This document shows positions 15,758-23,672 of a DNA stretch of 53,556 bases, in pieces. The position numbers and the translations under genes are program-made. The DNA comes from Aldersonia kunmingensis (GTDB taxonomy: Bacteria; Actinomycetota; Actinomycetes; Mycobacteriales; Mycobacteriaceae), in the NCBI RefSeq assembly GCF_001646865.1, contig NZ_LRRB01000079.1:1-53556 (forward strand), read 5' to 3'. The notes below the pieces were generated by a model. It was given only the letters and a program-made list of their open reading frames with translations. It did no database searches and had not been told where the DNA came from. How positions within the stretch are numbered: position 1 is the stretch's first letter; each line of letters begins with the position of its first letter.

Positions 15758-17170
15758 GTGTCCGAACACCTGCCGAGTGACCTTGTCGACTGGACCGCGA
15801 GCGATCTGGTCGCCGCCTACCGCCGCCGCGACGTGTCGCCGGTCGAGACGACCGAGTCGGTTTTCGAACGTATCGGCAAGGTCGATCCGGTGCTCAACGC
15901 GTTCGTCCGCACCGATGCCGAAGCCGCGCTCGCGCAGGCGCGCGAGTCGGAGCGGCGCTGGCGCGCCGGCCGCCCCGTCAGTCCGCTCGACGGTGTGCCC
16001 GTGTCCATCAAGGATCTCCTGCTCGCCAGCGGCTGGCCGACGCTACGCGGATCAAAAACCGTTGATCCTGACCAGGATTGGGACGTCGACTCGCCACCGG
16101 TCGCACGGTTGCGTGAGGCGGGCGCCGTGCTGATCGGCAAGACGACGACGCCGGAATTCGGTTGGAAGGCCGTGACCGAGAGCCCGCTCAGTGGTATCAC
16201 TCGCAATCCGTGGAACCCCGCGCACACGCCGGGTGGGTCGAGCGGCGGAGCCGCGGCGGCGGTGGCGTCGGGGATGGGCCCGCTCGCGGTCGGCACCGAC
16301 GGTGGCGGCTCGATTCGCATCCCGGCTGGATTTTGCGGACTCGTCGGATTCAAGCCGACCTTTGGCACCGTGCCGATCTATCCGCCGGGCGCATTCGGCA
16401 CCCTTTTCCATGCCGGACCGCTGGCGCGGACCGTGCGCGATGCCGCGTTGTTACTCGACGTCATCAGCGGATTCGATTCCCGCGACTGGTCCGCGCTGGC
16501 CACTCCGACTCGTCCGTTCCGGTTCGCGTTGGACACGCCGCTTACCGGGCTGCGGATCGCCTTCAGCGCCGACTTCGGCTACGCCGCCGTGGATGCCGAG
16601 GTTGCCGCTCTCGTGGCAGCGGCGGTCGAGGTGCTGGCGGGGCTCGGCGCCGAGGTAGTTGCCGAGGATCCCGGCTTCGACAATCCGCTCGAAGCGTTTC
16701 ATTGCCTGTGGCTCGCCGGCGCGGCGAAGGCCACCGATCATCTCGACGACGAGCAGCGTGGTGAGCTCGACCCCGAGTTCGCGGAGGCGTGCGATCGGGG
16801 TCGCGAAATCAGTGCCGCGGACTACCTCGAGGCGACCGCCCGTCGCATGGACCTCGGCGTGTGGATGGGCGCCTTCCATGAGCGCTACGACCTGCTCGTC
16901 ACGCCGACGGTGCCGCTGCCGGCGTTCGAGGCGGGACAGAACACACCGCCCGATGCACCTGCGCGCCGGTCGACCGGCTGGACGCCGTTCAGTTTTCCGT
17001 TCAACCTCACCCAGCAGCCCGCGATTACCGTGCCGTGTGGCTTTACGACGGCGGGTCTTCCGGTCGGATTGCAGATCGTCGGGCCTCGGCATGCCGACGT
17101 GCGGGTGCTGAACGCGGCCAAGGCACACGAGGACGCCACGAGCTGGTGGAGGAGCCGGCCCGCGGTCTGA
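15758..17170 (+). CDS. Amidase (amidase-signature family)
   Basis: The product is 470 residues. The GTG at 15758 is preceded by GAAGGGGA and gives VSEHLPSDLVDWTASDLVAAYR, the normal family start; the frame is open upstream to 15677. The Ser-cisSer-Lys triad is present: Lys85 in VSIKDLL, the cis-Ser in GGSSGG (159-164), and the nucleophile Ser185 in DGGGSIRIPA. Such enzymes hydrolyse amide bonds (acetamide, indoleacetamide, aryl-acylamides, amidated peptides and others); the substrate here is not evident. The C-terminal region PFNLTQQPAITVPCGF and GLPVGLQIVGP is intact. No transport or nitrile-metabolism genes lie next to it. The gene runs convergently into the remains of a dehydrogenase gene. 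Confidence 0.92.
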   Translation: MSEHLPSDLVDWTASDLVAAYRRRDVSPVETTESVFERIGKVDPVLNAFVRTDAEAALAQARESERRWRAGRPVSPLDGVPVSIKDLLLASGWPTLRGSKTVDPDQDWDVDSPPVARLREAGAVLIGKTTTPEFGWKAVTESPLSGITRNPWNPAHTPGGSSGGAAAAVASGMGPLAVGTDGGGSIRIPAGFCGLVGFKPTFGTVPIYPPGAFGTLFHAGPLARTVRDAALLLDVISGFDSRDWSALATPTRPFRFALDTPLTGLRIAFSADFGYAAVDAEVAALVAAAVEVLAGLGAEVVAEDPGFDNPLEAFHCLWLAGAAKATDHLDDEQRGELDPEFAEACDRGREISAADYLEATARRMDLGVWMGAFHERYDLLVTPTVPLPAFEAGQNTPPDAPARRSTGWTPFSFPFNLTQQPAITVPCGFTTAGLPVGLQIVGPRHADVRVLNAAKAHEDATSWWRSRPAV

Positions 17171-17199
17171 CGAATCCCACGGACTTCCAGCGCGGTCGC

Positions 17200-18019
17200 G
17201 CGACGAGGTTGCGCAGTGGCTCACCCCGGTCGAGGCGGCCGATGTTGTCGGCGATGTCGTGCACCCGCCCGATAAACGTGTCCTGCGTGATTCCCGAGGA
17301 GTGCGGGGTCATCAGCACGTTCGACAGGTCGCTGAACGGGTACGCGCGCGGCGCGGCGCGGCGCGGCGCGGCCGTCGTCGCCGGGGTAGGAGTACCAGAC
17401 ATCGATGGCGGCGCCGCCTAGGACGCCCCGCGCAGCGCCTCGTACAGCGCGCGTTCATCGACCAGTGGCCCACGCCCCACGTTGATCAGGACGCCATCGG
17501 GTCCCAGCGCTGCCAATTGGTCCGCGCCGATCATGTGGCGCGTCGCATCAGCACCGCCGTGGCGACGACATACTCTGCGATCGAATCTTCGTGATGAAAG
17601 GTATTGGCCACCAACGTGTCCGGCGCGAGATCGGCGAATGCGATCTTGTCCGTCCCCGCTCCAGCGGCGTGCACCAGCCGCAGTTTCGGCATGTTCGTCG
17701 CCGTAGGCAACCCGGTGGCGCACTTGAACTCGCTCATCACCTCACGGCCGGAGAAGCCGCCCTCGGGGCCGACCGGGTCCTCGGAGTAGGCGAGCACATC
17801 GCGCAACCCGCAGCACGTCTCGATCGCCTCGCTCAGAAAGCCAACCACCGTTGGTGTCCAACGTGATTCGTGCCTCGGGAAACGCTCGGCCAGGGCGGTG
17901 ACGGCTGCGGCCTCTCCGGGGGCGTCCAAGTCAAGTATCGGGCCGACCGATATCAACCCTGAATCGTTACTGGTCAGGGGAGCTACCGGATCGGTTCCGG
18001 GAAGCGCAACAATTTGCAC
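17200..18019 (-). pseudogene. Remnant of a D-2-hydroxyacid dehydrogenase gene
   Basis: Three pieces in three frames of the minus strand together resemble a D-isomer-specific 2-hydroxyacid dehydrogenase. The N-terminal piece (about 18019 to 17534) contains [16 protein letters not shown] and [17 protein letters not shown]. It is cut off at a junction near 17540, where the NAD-binding Rossmann segment of about 100 residues is missing and the frame changes. The second piece contains [17 protein letters not shown] and [18 protein letters not shown], then hits TAG at 17418-17420 after a further frame shift. The third piece continues with GGAAIDVWYSYP, NVLMTPHSSGITQDTFIGRV and ADNIGRL. The normal stop near 17200 is also gone and the frame runs into the amidase gene. 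With a deletion and at least one frameshift it cannot make an active enzyme. Confidence 0.8.
17346..17370. repeat. Five copies of GCGCG
   Basis: A short tandem repeat with five units of GCGCG sits inside the dehydrogenase remnant, just downstream of the frame-shifted GGAAIDVWYSYP segment. It is probably slippage in unconstrained sequence. Confidence 0.7.
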
Positions 18020-18066
18020 ACCAAACAGCGGGCGCCCTCGATGAGCGCCCGCTGTCGTGGCAGGTC

Positions 18067-18495
18067 CTACCGGTACAGCTGGGCAAACAGCTCGCGCACC
18101 CGCGTGTCGCGCAGCCACAGCGCGGCCCAGACTGCGATCCCGACATAGATCGGGAAGAGCACCGTGCTCACGACCGGCTTGTCGGCGACCATGTTCACGG
18201 CCACCGCGCCGCCGAAGTATCCGGTCAGCAGGATTGCGCCGAGAACGGCGGTGCGCGGGACCGCGTACAGCGCGAGGCAGGCCAGCATCACGACCCCGAT
18301 CACCGGTCCGTACTGCGTGCCCAGGCCGAGTTCGGCGAAGGATTCACGCACCGGGTCGATGAGCGCGATATGCGTGACTGCATCGAGGGTGAGAAAGGCG
18401 CCGAGCAGGCCACCGAGGATGCGGCCCGCGCGACGGCTGCGTGCCGAGATGGTGACGAAGGGGGAAGCGGTCTGGGTGGCGATCGTCGCGGTCAT
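18067..18495 (-). CDS. Small DoxX-like membrane protein
   Basis: The product is 142 residues. The ATG at 18495 (MTATIATQTASPF) is preceded by GGGAG six bases upstream; the longer open frame to 18600 is not supported. Four hydrophobic helices alternate with short loops (RILGGLLGAFLTLDAVTHIA, YGPVIGVVMLACLALYAVP, AVLGAILLTGYFGGAVAVNM, VLFPIYVGIAVWAALWL), the pattern of DoxX-like family proteins (PF13564 type). LTGYFGGAVA with an embedded NMVADKP loop is characteristic. Function is unknown; family members are often induced by stress or sit beside TetR genes, but no regulator is next to this one. It is divergent from the FluG-like pair, with 154 bases between starts that contain two direct copies of GCCGTTTTCG (18520-18529 and 18561-18570). 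Confidence 0.8.
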   Translation of the reverse strand: MTATIATQTASPFVTISARSRRAGRILGGLLGAFLTLDAVTHIALIDPVRESFAELGLGTQYGPVIGVVMLACLALYAVPRTAVLGAILLTGYFGGAVAVNMVADKPVVSTVLFPIYVGIAVWAALWLRDTRVRELFAQLYR

Positions 18496-18649
18496 GAGGT
18501 TCTCCCTGCGTTTGTGTGCGCCGTTTTCGGCCTTGTCACTAACGCGTCGAACGACACCCCGCCGTTTTCGACAGATCGCCCGAAGATTTTTTTCGATCAT
18601 TGCGACAGGGATGCCTCGCGCACGTGCATCGCCGCAGCATCATGAGGAC

Positions 18650-19975
18650 ATGGACCGCGAGTCGCTAAGCTCCGTCGGGGTGCGATCCGTCATCGGGACA
18701 ACCGTCAACGCGGCCGGGGTGACGCTGGCGAAGAGCGTTCCGGTGGCACGCGCGGAGGCGTTCGAGGTCACCGGCATGGGGGCCTCACCGGTGTGGCACG
18801 TGTTCTGCATCGATCGCGCGATCGCGTTCACCGACCCGATCACCGCGGTGGGGGATATGCGGCTTCGGATCGATGGCGAGGCACTCCGCGATATCGGCGG
18901 CGGACTGGCCTGGGCGCCGGCGAGCTACTACAGCCAGGACGGCGAGCCGGAACCGGCGTGTACACGGCACCTGCTGTCCGATATGCAGCGTCGTCTCGCC
19001 GACGACGGACTCGTCGCGCAGGTTGGACACGAACTCGAATTCGTTCTGGTGGCACTGGACGGGCATCCCCTCGAGACTCCTGGTTGGACGCCGTACGGCG
19101 CCGGAGCTTTGCTGCAGCGAGAGCGTTTCCTCGCCGACCTGGTCGATGCCACGAATGCCGCCGGGCTGCCGCTCGAGCAGATACATGCCGAGTACGGCCG
19201 CGATCAGTACGAGATTTCGCTGCCGCGGGCCGAGCCTCTCGCTTCGGCAGACGGCGTAGTTCTCGCCAAATTGATCATCGGCCGAATCGCCCGGTCGTAC
19301 GGCCTGCTGCCATCGTTTTCGCCCTTGCCGTTTGCTGGTGGTGTCGGGAATGGCGCACACCAACATCTTTCGCTCTATCGAGGAGATCTCCCGATCTTCG
19401 AAGGCGGGTCGGGACCGCACGACCTGACCGGTGACGGCGGCGCGGCCATCGGCGGCCTGCTCGCCTTGCTGCCGCAGATTCAGGCTTTGCTGTGCGGGTC
19501 GATCCTGTCGGGGGCGCGGCTCGGGCCGGGCATGTGGTCGGGCGTGCACCTGTGCTGGGGCCTGGAAAACCGCGAAGCCGCAGTCCGATTGGTGCGCGGA
19601 GGTGCAGACAACCCGGCGGGCGCGAATATCGAGATCAAGGTGATCGACCCGTCGGCCAACGTCTATATCGCGACAGCCGCGCTGCTAGCCGCAGCGGATT
19701 ACGGGATCCGTACCGGGGCTGCGCTGCCGGACGAGGTGCCGGATGACCCGTCCAAACTCTCGGCGGCCCAGCTTCGAGGACGCGGAATCTCCCTGTTGCC
19801 CAAGGACGCCGACGCGGTGCTGTCCGCGCTGGATGGCTCGCCGCTCGTGCGCGAGATGATCGGAAACGCGGTGGTCGATGCCGTCGTCGCGACCCGTCGC
19901 CATGAGCAGACAACCTTCACCGATCGGGAGCCCGGCGGGCTTGCGGAGTTGTTCCGGCTGTCCTGGACGATCTGA
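18650..19975 (+). CDS. Glutamine synthetase-like gamma-glutamyl ligase (FluG C-terminal type)
   Basis: The product is 441 residues. The ATG at 18650 (MDRESLSSVG) is the best start; open sequence continues upstream without similarity. The glutamine synthetase fold is recognisable from GHELEFVL (Glu128/Glu130), EYGRDQYEISL (181-191), GNGAHQHLSL (233-242) and DPSANVYIATAALLAAADYG. Two positions usually Arg in true glutamine synthetase (the R-I-E-x-R segment) read N-I-E-I-K here. This points to a GS-like ligase that joins glutamate to an amine other than ammonia, or to a non-canonical role. Its stop overlaps the start of the amidohydrolase gene (TGATG), so the two are translationally coupled; together they mirror the two halves of fungal FluG. 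Confidence 0.85.
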   Translation: MDRESLSSVGVRSVIGTTVNAAGVTLAKSVPVARAEAFEVTGMGASPVWHVFCIDRAIAFTDPITAVGDMRLRIDGEALRDIGGGLAWAPASYYSQDGEPEPACTRHLLSDMQRRLADDGLVAQVGHELEFVLVALDGHPLETPGWTPYGAGALLQRERFLADLVDATNAAGLPLEQIHAEYGRDQYEISLPRAEPLASADGVVLAKLIIGRIARSYGLLPSFSPLPFAGGVGNGAHQHLSLYRGDLPIFEGGSGPHDLTGDGGAAIGGLLALLPQIQALLCGSILSGARLGPGMWSGVHLCWGLENREAAVRLVRGGADNPAGANIEIKVIDPSANVYIATAALLAAADYGIRTGAALPDEVPDDPSKLSAAQLRGRGISLLPKDADAVLSALDGSPLVREMIGNAVVDAVVATRRHEQTTFTDREPGGLAELFRLSWTI

Positions 19976-21114
19976 TGGCGGCGGATCTCGACGAGTTCAT
20001 CGACCAACTCGCGCTCGTGGATCACCATGTGCACGGAGCGTTCCGCGATGATGGCGCCGAGTCCCGGTTCCAGAACTCCTTGAACGAGGGAAACAGCGAG
20101 TCGCTGATCGATCCGTCCACGGGGTACAACTCGCAGCTTGCCTTCGCGTTACGGCGTTGGTGCGCACCTCTGCTCGACCTTCCGGTTCATGTTGCGGCAC
20201 AAGATTATTGGCGGCGCCGCAGCGAAATCGGCGAAGCGGAAATCGCCCGCAGGATGTTGACCCACGCCGGTGTGTCGGAGTGGTTGGTGGACACGGGATT
20301 TCGTACCGACGACTTCCTGAGTCCGGCGGAAATGGCTCGGCTCTCGGGTGGGTCAGCGCGAGAGATCGTGCGGGTCGAGACGGTGGCGGAACAGCTCATC
20401 ACGACCATCGGCAATCCGAACGACTACGCCGATGCGTTCCGAAATCTGCTGTCCGAAAGAACTGTTGATGCCATCGGGACCAAGTCGGTCATCGCCTACC
20501 GCGCCGGGTTCGACCTCGATCTGTCCCGGCCGAGTGACACCGAGGTCGCGACAGCGGCGGCCCACTGGTGCGACGAGCAATCGGCTGGAGGGACCGCGCG
20601 CCTGGCCGACCCGACACTGCTACGCTTCGGCCTGCACGCCGCCGTCGATCTCGGCCTGCCGCTGCAGCTGCATGTCGGGCTCGGGGACAGGGATCTCGAC
20701 CTGCGTGCGGTCAACCCGTTGCACTTGATCGAGTTCCTACGTGCGCACGAGGAAACTGGGGTGCCGATCCTCCTGCTGCACTGCTATCCGTACGAACGCG
20801 AGGCGGGATACCTTGCCCAGGCGTTCGAGACCGTGCACATGGACGTCGGTCTTGCCGTTAATCACCTTGGTGTACAGAGCATTCCGCTCATCGCCCGGTC
20901 GCTCGAACTCGCGCCGTTCGGCAAGCTGCTGTACGCCTCGGACGCCATCGGCCCAGCCGAGCTGCATTACCTGGGTGCTGCGCTGTGGCGACGTGGCATG
21001 CGCGAGACGCTCGGCGGCTGGGTCGATGCCGGTGACTGGTCGGCACCGGATGCTCGGCGGGTCGTGCAGATGATCGGTCGCGACAACGCCCGCCGCGTCT
21101 ACCGGCTGGGCTGA
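19975..21114 (+). CDS. Metal-dependent amidohydrolase (FluG N-terminal type)
   Basis: This 379-residue TIM-barrel amidohydrolase starts with the ATG that overlaps the GS-like stop codon. Metal-ligand motifs follow in order: VDHHVHG (His18 and His20 as HxH), a Lys in GTKSVIAYRAG, LQLHVGLGD, LLLHCYPYERE and the Asp in LLYASDAIG. It resembles COG2159-type hydrolases and the N-terminal half of FluG. With the neighbouring ligase it may form a gamma-glutamylation/hydrolysis pair acting on one amine or amino compound; which compound cannot be seen. No transporter or oxidase for polyamines lies nearby. It converges on the MBL hydrolase gene with seven bases between. Confidence 0.87.
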   Translation: MAADLDEFIDQLALVDHHVHGAFRDDGAESRFQNSLNEGNSESLIDPSTGYNSQLAFALRRWCAPLLDLPVHVAAQDYWRRRSEIGEAEIARRMLTHAGVSEWLVDTGFRTDDFLSPAEMARLSGGSAREIVRVETVAEQLITTIGNPNDYADAFRNLLSERTVDAIGTKSVIAYRAGFDLDLSRPSDTEVATAAAHWCDEQSAGGTARLADPTLLRFGLHAAVDLGLPLQLHVGLGDRDLDLRAVNPLHLIEFLRAHEETGVPILLLHCYPYEREAGYLAQAFETVHMDVGLAVNHLGVQSIPLIARSLELAPFGKLLYASDAIGPAELHYLGAALWRRGMRETLGGWVDAGDWSAPDARRVVQMIGRDNARRVYRLG

Positions 21115-21121
21115 GACCCGC

Positions 21122-21808
21122 TCACCAACCCCGCTCGCGCCATTCCGCGAGCTTCGGTCGCTCGGTGCCAAGCGTGGTGTCATCGCCGTGACCGGGATAG
21201 ATGGCGGTCTCGTCGCCGAATCGGCCGAACACCTTCTGCTCGACGTCGTCGATCAGCGTGACGAAATCCTCTGGTGCCCACGTCTTTCCGACACCACCGG
21301 GGAAGAGGCAGTCACCGGTGAACAGGTGCACGTGGCCGTCGCCGTCGGTGAGCGCAAGCGCGACCGAGCCGGGCGTGTGCCCGACGAGGTGGATCACCTC
21401 GAGGCGCAGGTCGCCGATTTCGACGGTTTCGCCCTCGGCGAGCAGTCGGTCCGGACGCACCGGCAGCGGTTCGGCATCCAGTGGGTGTGCCGCGGTGGGA
21501 ACGCCCGTGCTGCCGGCCACCTGGGCCAGCGCCTGCCAGTGGTCGAAATGCTGGTGTGTGGTGACGATCAAGTCGAGCCCGGGGAGTTCCTGGCTCAGCA
21601 GCTGTTCGATCCGGTCCGCATCGTTGGCGGCGTCGATCAGAAGGCCCTTGCCGGTGTTGTCGCACTTCACCAGGTAGGCGTTGTTGTCCATCGGGCCGAC
21701 TGACATCTTCACGATCGACGCGCCGGGCACCGTGCGCCGCTGCGCGGCGGCACCTGCGGAGACATGCCCGGTGTAGGTGTCCTCGACGACCACGTGCTGT
21801 TCGCTCAT
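21122..21808 (-). CDS. MBL-fold metallo-hydrolase, glyoxalase II-like
   Basis: This is a 228-residue single-domain metallo-beta-lactamase-fold hydrolase. The zinc motif HQHFDH (HxHxDH, residues 85-90) is intact, with further ligands in LVGHTPGS, FTGDCLFPGG and YPGHGDDT. It corresponds to the conserved gene beside uvrA in mycobacteria (Rv1637c-like). The glyoxalase II-like pattern suggests a thioester hydrolase, possibly acting on S-acylated mycothiol or a related thiol; the substrate is inferred only. The ATG at 21808 is used, with a weak ribosome-binding site. It is cytosolic. It lies 33 bases downstream of the cholesterol oxidase stop on the same strand, so the two may share a transcript. 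Confidence 0.88.
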   Translation of the reverse strand: MSEQHVVVEDTYTGHVSAGAAAQRRTVPGASIVKMSVGPMDNNAYLVKCDNTGKGLLIDAANDADRIEQLLSQELPGLDLIVTTHQHFDHWQALAQVAGSTGVPTAAHPLDAEPLPVRPDRLLAEGETVEIGDLRLEVIHLVGHTPGSVALALTDGDGHVHLFTGDCLFPGGVGKTWAPEDFVTLIDDVEQKVFGRFGDETAIYPGHGDDTTLGTERPKLAEWRERGW

Positions 21809-21841
21809 GCCGGAGACGTTACCGGGCGTGGTCGCAGGTAC

Positions 21842-23449
21842 TCAGCGGCCGGATTTCAGGATCTGCTCGATATTTCGTTCGGCGATCGCGGAAATGGTCA
21901 GCGAAGGGTTCATCGTTGCCGTGCTGCCAGGAATCGCGGCGCCGTCGAGGACGTACAGGCCGGGGTGCCCGTGCACACGGCCGTAGCTGTCGGTGGCCTT
22001 GCCGAGGACGGCGCCGCCGAGCGGGTGCGCGGTGAACTTCGAGTTCGCCGCGAATCCGATCGAGTCGTACTCGACCATCGATCCCGCGCGTTCGGCGATG
22101 CGGTGGTTCATCGCGTGCGCGGCTTCGCGTGCCGTCGCATTGCCGTCCTTGGGCCAGTCCAAAACCGCCTTGCCGGTCGCGGCGTCGTGGCGGAACCGGC
22201 CGCGAGTGGAGTCGAGCACCATGCCGAGCGACGCGATTGCACCGACCTCGACGGGAATACCGGGGATGTACCAGTTTTCGAGTGTGGTGGGTAATCCGCT
22301 GTCGCCGAAGATCCTGCTCGCCGGCGGCACGCCCTGGCCGTTGCCTGCAATTGCGCTCGCACCGCGGGCGAGTACAACGTCACCGTTTGTCCCCCAGCCC
22401 TCACCGACGTGTTCGTTTAGGTTGGGCAACGTGCCGGTTGCGCGGGCACGTACCAGCAATTCCGTAGTGCCGACCGAGCCGCCGCAGAGGAATAGCCGGT
22501 CGGCGGTGAGCACGCGAGTCCCCAGGACCGTTCCAGTCGGTGTCAGCTTGCGCACCTCAACGGTGAAACGCTTGCCGTCGCGCCCGATCGAGGTCACCTC
22601 GTGGCCCGGGAAGATGGTCGCTTTCCCGGTCTCCTGGGCATAGCGCAAATAGTTCTGGTTGAGATCGAACTTCGCACCGTTCGAGTTACCCAGATTGCTG
22701 CGCGCGGCGGTCGCGGATGCGCGACTCTGGCCGGCGAGTTCGCTTCGTACGACACTCCAATTGAAGATCGAGTCGAGCGGTTGGGGGGTGTAGCCCGCAT
22801 GCCGGGCCTGCTCATCCCACACGCGACTGTGCCCGAATGGTCCGGAGTTGTAGACGTCGGTCGGCATCGCGTCGAGCCGCAGCATTTCGCGGACCCGTGG
22901 GTAGTACCGAGACGCAAGTTCGCCGTAGTCGACGACGCCACCGAACACCGAATCGAATAGTCGCTTTTCCGGCGCGTGCATTACACCGGTGAACACCACC
23001 GATCCACCGCCGACGGCAGCGCCCCGCCAAACGTCGATGCCGGCGAATTCGGTGCAATCGAGCACTCCGCCGAAACTCTCGAAGAAAACGGGGACGTTCG
23101 TGATGCCGGTGAAGCTCGTCCGGTGCCAGAACCCGCGGCCGTCCGGGAGGTCGTCACCGGTGAAAATCTCGCGCCAGGGATCGTTCGGCCATTTCGAGCC
23201 GCGTTCGAGCACAGTCGTCTGGACGCCGGCCTGCGCGAGTCGCAACGCAGCGACCGCCCCGCCGAAGCCGGATCCGATCACGATCGCATCGGTGTTGTCC
23301 GGTGGATCGGGCAGAGACGCGAAAATCTCTGGAACCCACGAGCGAAAGAGTCCCGCCCAGGGCCCCTCAGCAAAGGCCGCGGTGCGGCCCGTCAGCGCAC
23401 CACCGAGCGCAGCCGTGCTCGATAACGCGAGAAAGCGGCGGCGTTGCAT
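21842..23449 (-). CDS. Cholesterol oxidase, GMC family, Tat-exported
   Basis: This is a 535-residue flavoprotein. The N-terminus QRRRFLAL followed by an Ala/Gly/Leu stretch to about residue 27 is a twin-arginine signal peptide. FAD-binding GSGFGG lies at 59-64. Strong similarity to Streptomyces and Brevibacterium cholesterol oxidases of the non-covalent FAD class is seen in TELLVRARATGTLPNLNEHV, HPLGGAVLGKATDSYGRV and PGSTATMNPSLTISAIAERN. The catalytic pair corresponds to His475 (HPLGG) and Asn514 (MNPS); a Glu in PVEVGAI fits the base. It converts 3-beta-hydroxysterols to cholest-4-en-3-ones with O2, outside the membrane. I see no KstR-type operator in the 223-base divergent region shared with alkB. 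Confidence 0.9.
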   Translation of the reverse strand: MQRRRFLALSSTAALGGALTGRTAAFAEGPWAGLFRSWVPEIFASLPDPPDNTDAIVIGSGFGGAVAALRLAQAGVQTTVLERGSKWPNDPWREIFTGDDLPDGRGFWHRTSFTGITNVPVFFESFGGVLDCTEFAGIDVWRGAAVGGGSVVFTGVMHAPEKRLFDSVFGGVVDYGELASRYYPRVREMLRLDAMPTDVYNSGPFGHSRVWDEQARHAGYTPQPLDSIFNWSVVRSELAGQSRASATAARSNLGNSNGAKFDLNQNYLRYAQETGKATIFPGHEVTSIGRDGKRFTVEVRKLTPTGTVLGTRVLTADRLFLCGGSVGTTELLVRARATGTLPNLNEHVGEGWGTNGDVVLARGASAIAGNGQGVPPASRIFGDSGLPTTLENWYIPGIPVEVGAIASLGMVLDSTRGRFRHDAATGKAVLDWPKDGNATAREAAHAMNHRIAERAGSMVEYDSIGFAANSKFTAHPLGGAVLGKATDSYGRVHGHPGLYVLDGAAIPGSTATMNPSLTISAIAERNIEQILKSGR

Positions 23450-23672
23450 TGTGCTCCTTCTGGGTGCGGAGGCGGATAATAACCGAATCGGGGGCGGCTG
23501 ACGACGTAAAGTATTCGCTCAGGGGGAATTATGATGTATCTCGGCGCTACGGCTAATCTGCGGCGAACGATTGGTCGGCGCAGCGAGACATGCTGATGCG
23601 GAGCTGCGAGGCGATTCCTTCGCCATCTCATGCTTGGGGAAGCCCGGTTTGGTGGGCAGAGGGATAGGGTCC

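Noticed and set aside
17346-17370. GCGCG repeat as a possible CRISPR or replication-origin repeat
   Set aside because: Only five 5-base units without spacers, located inside a pseudogene; simple slippage explains it.
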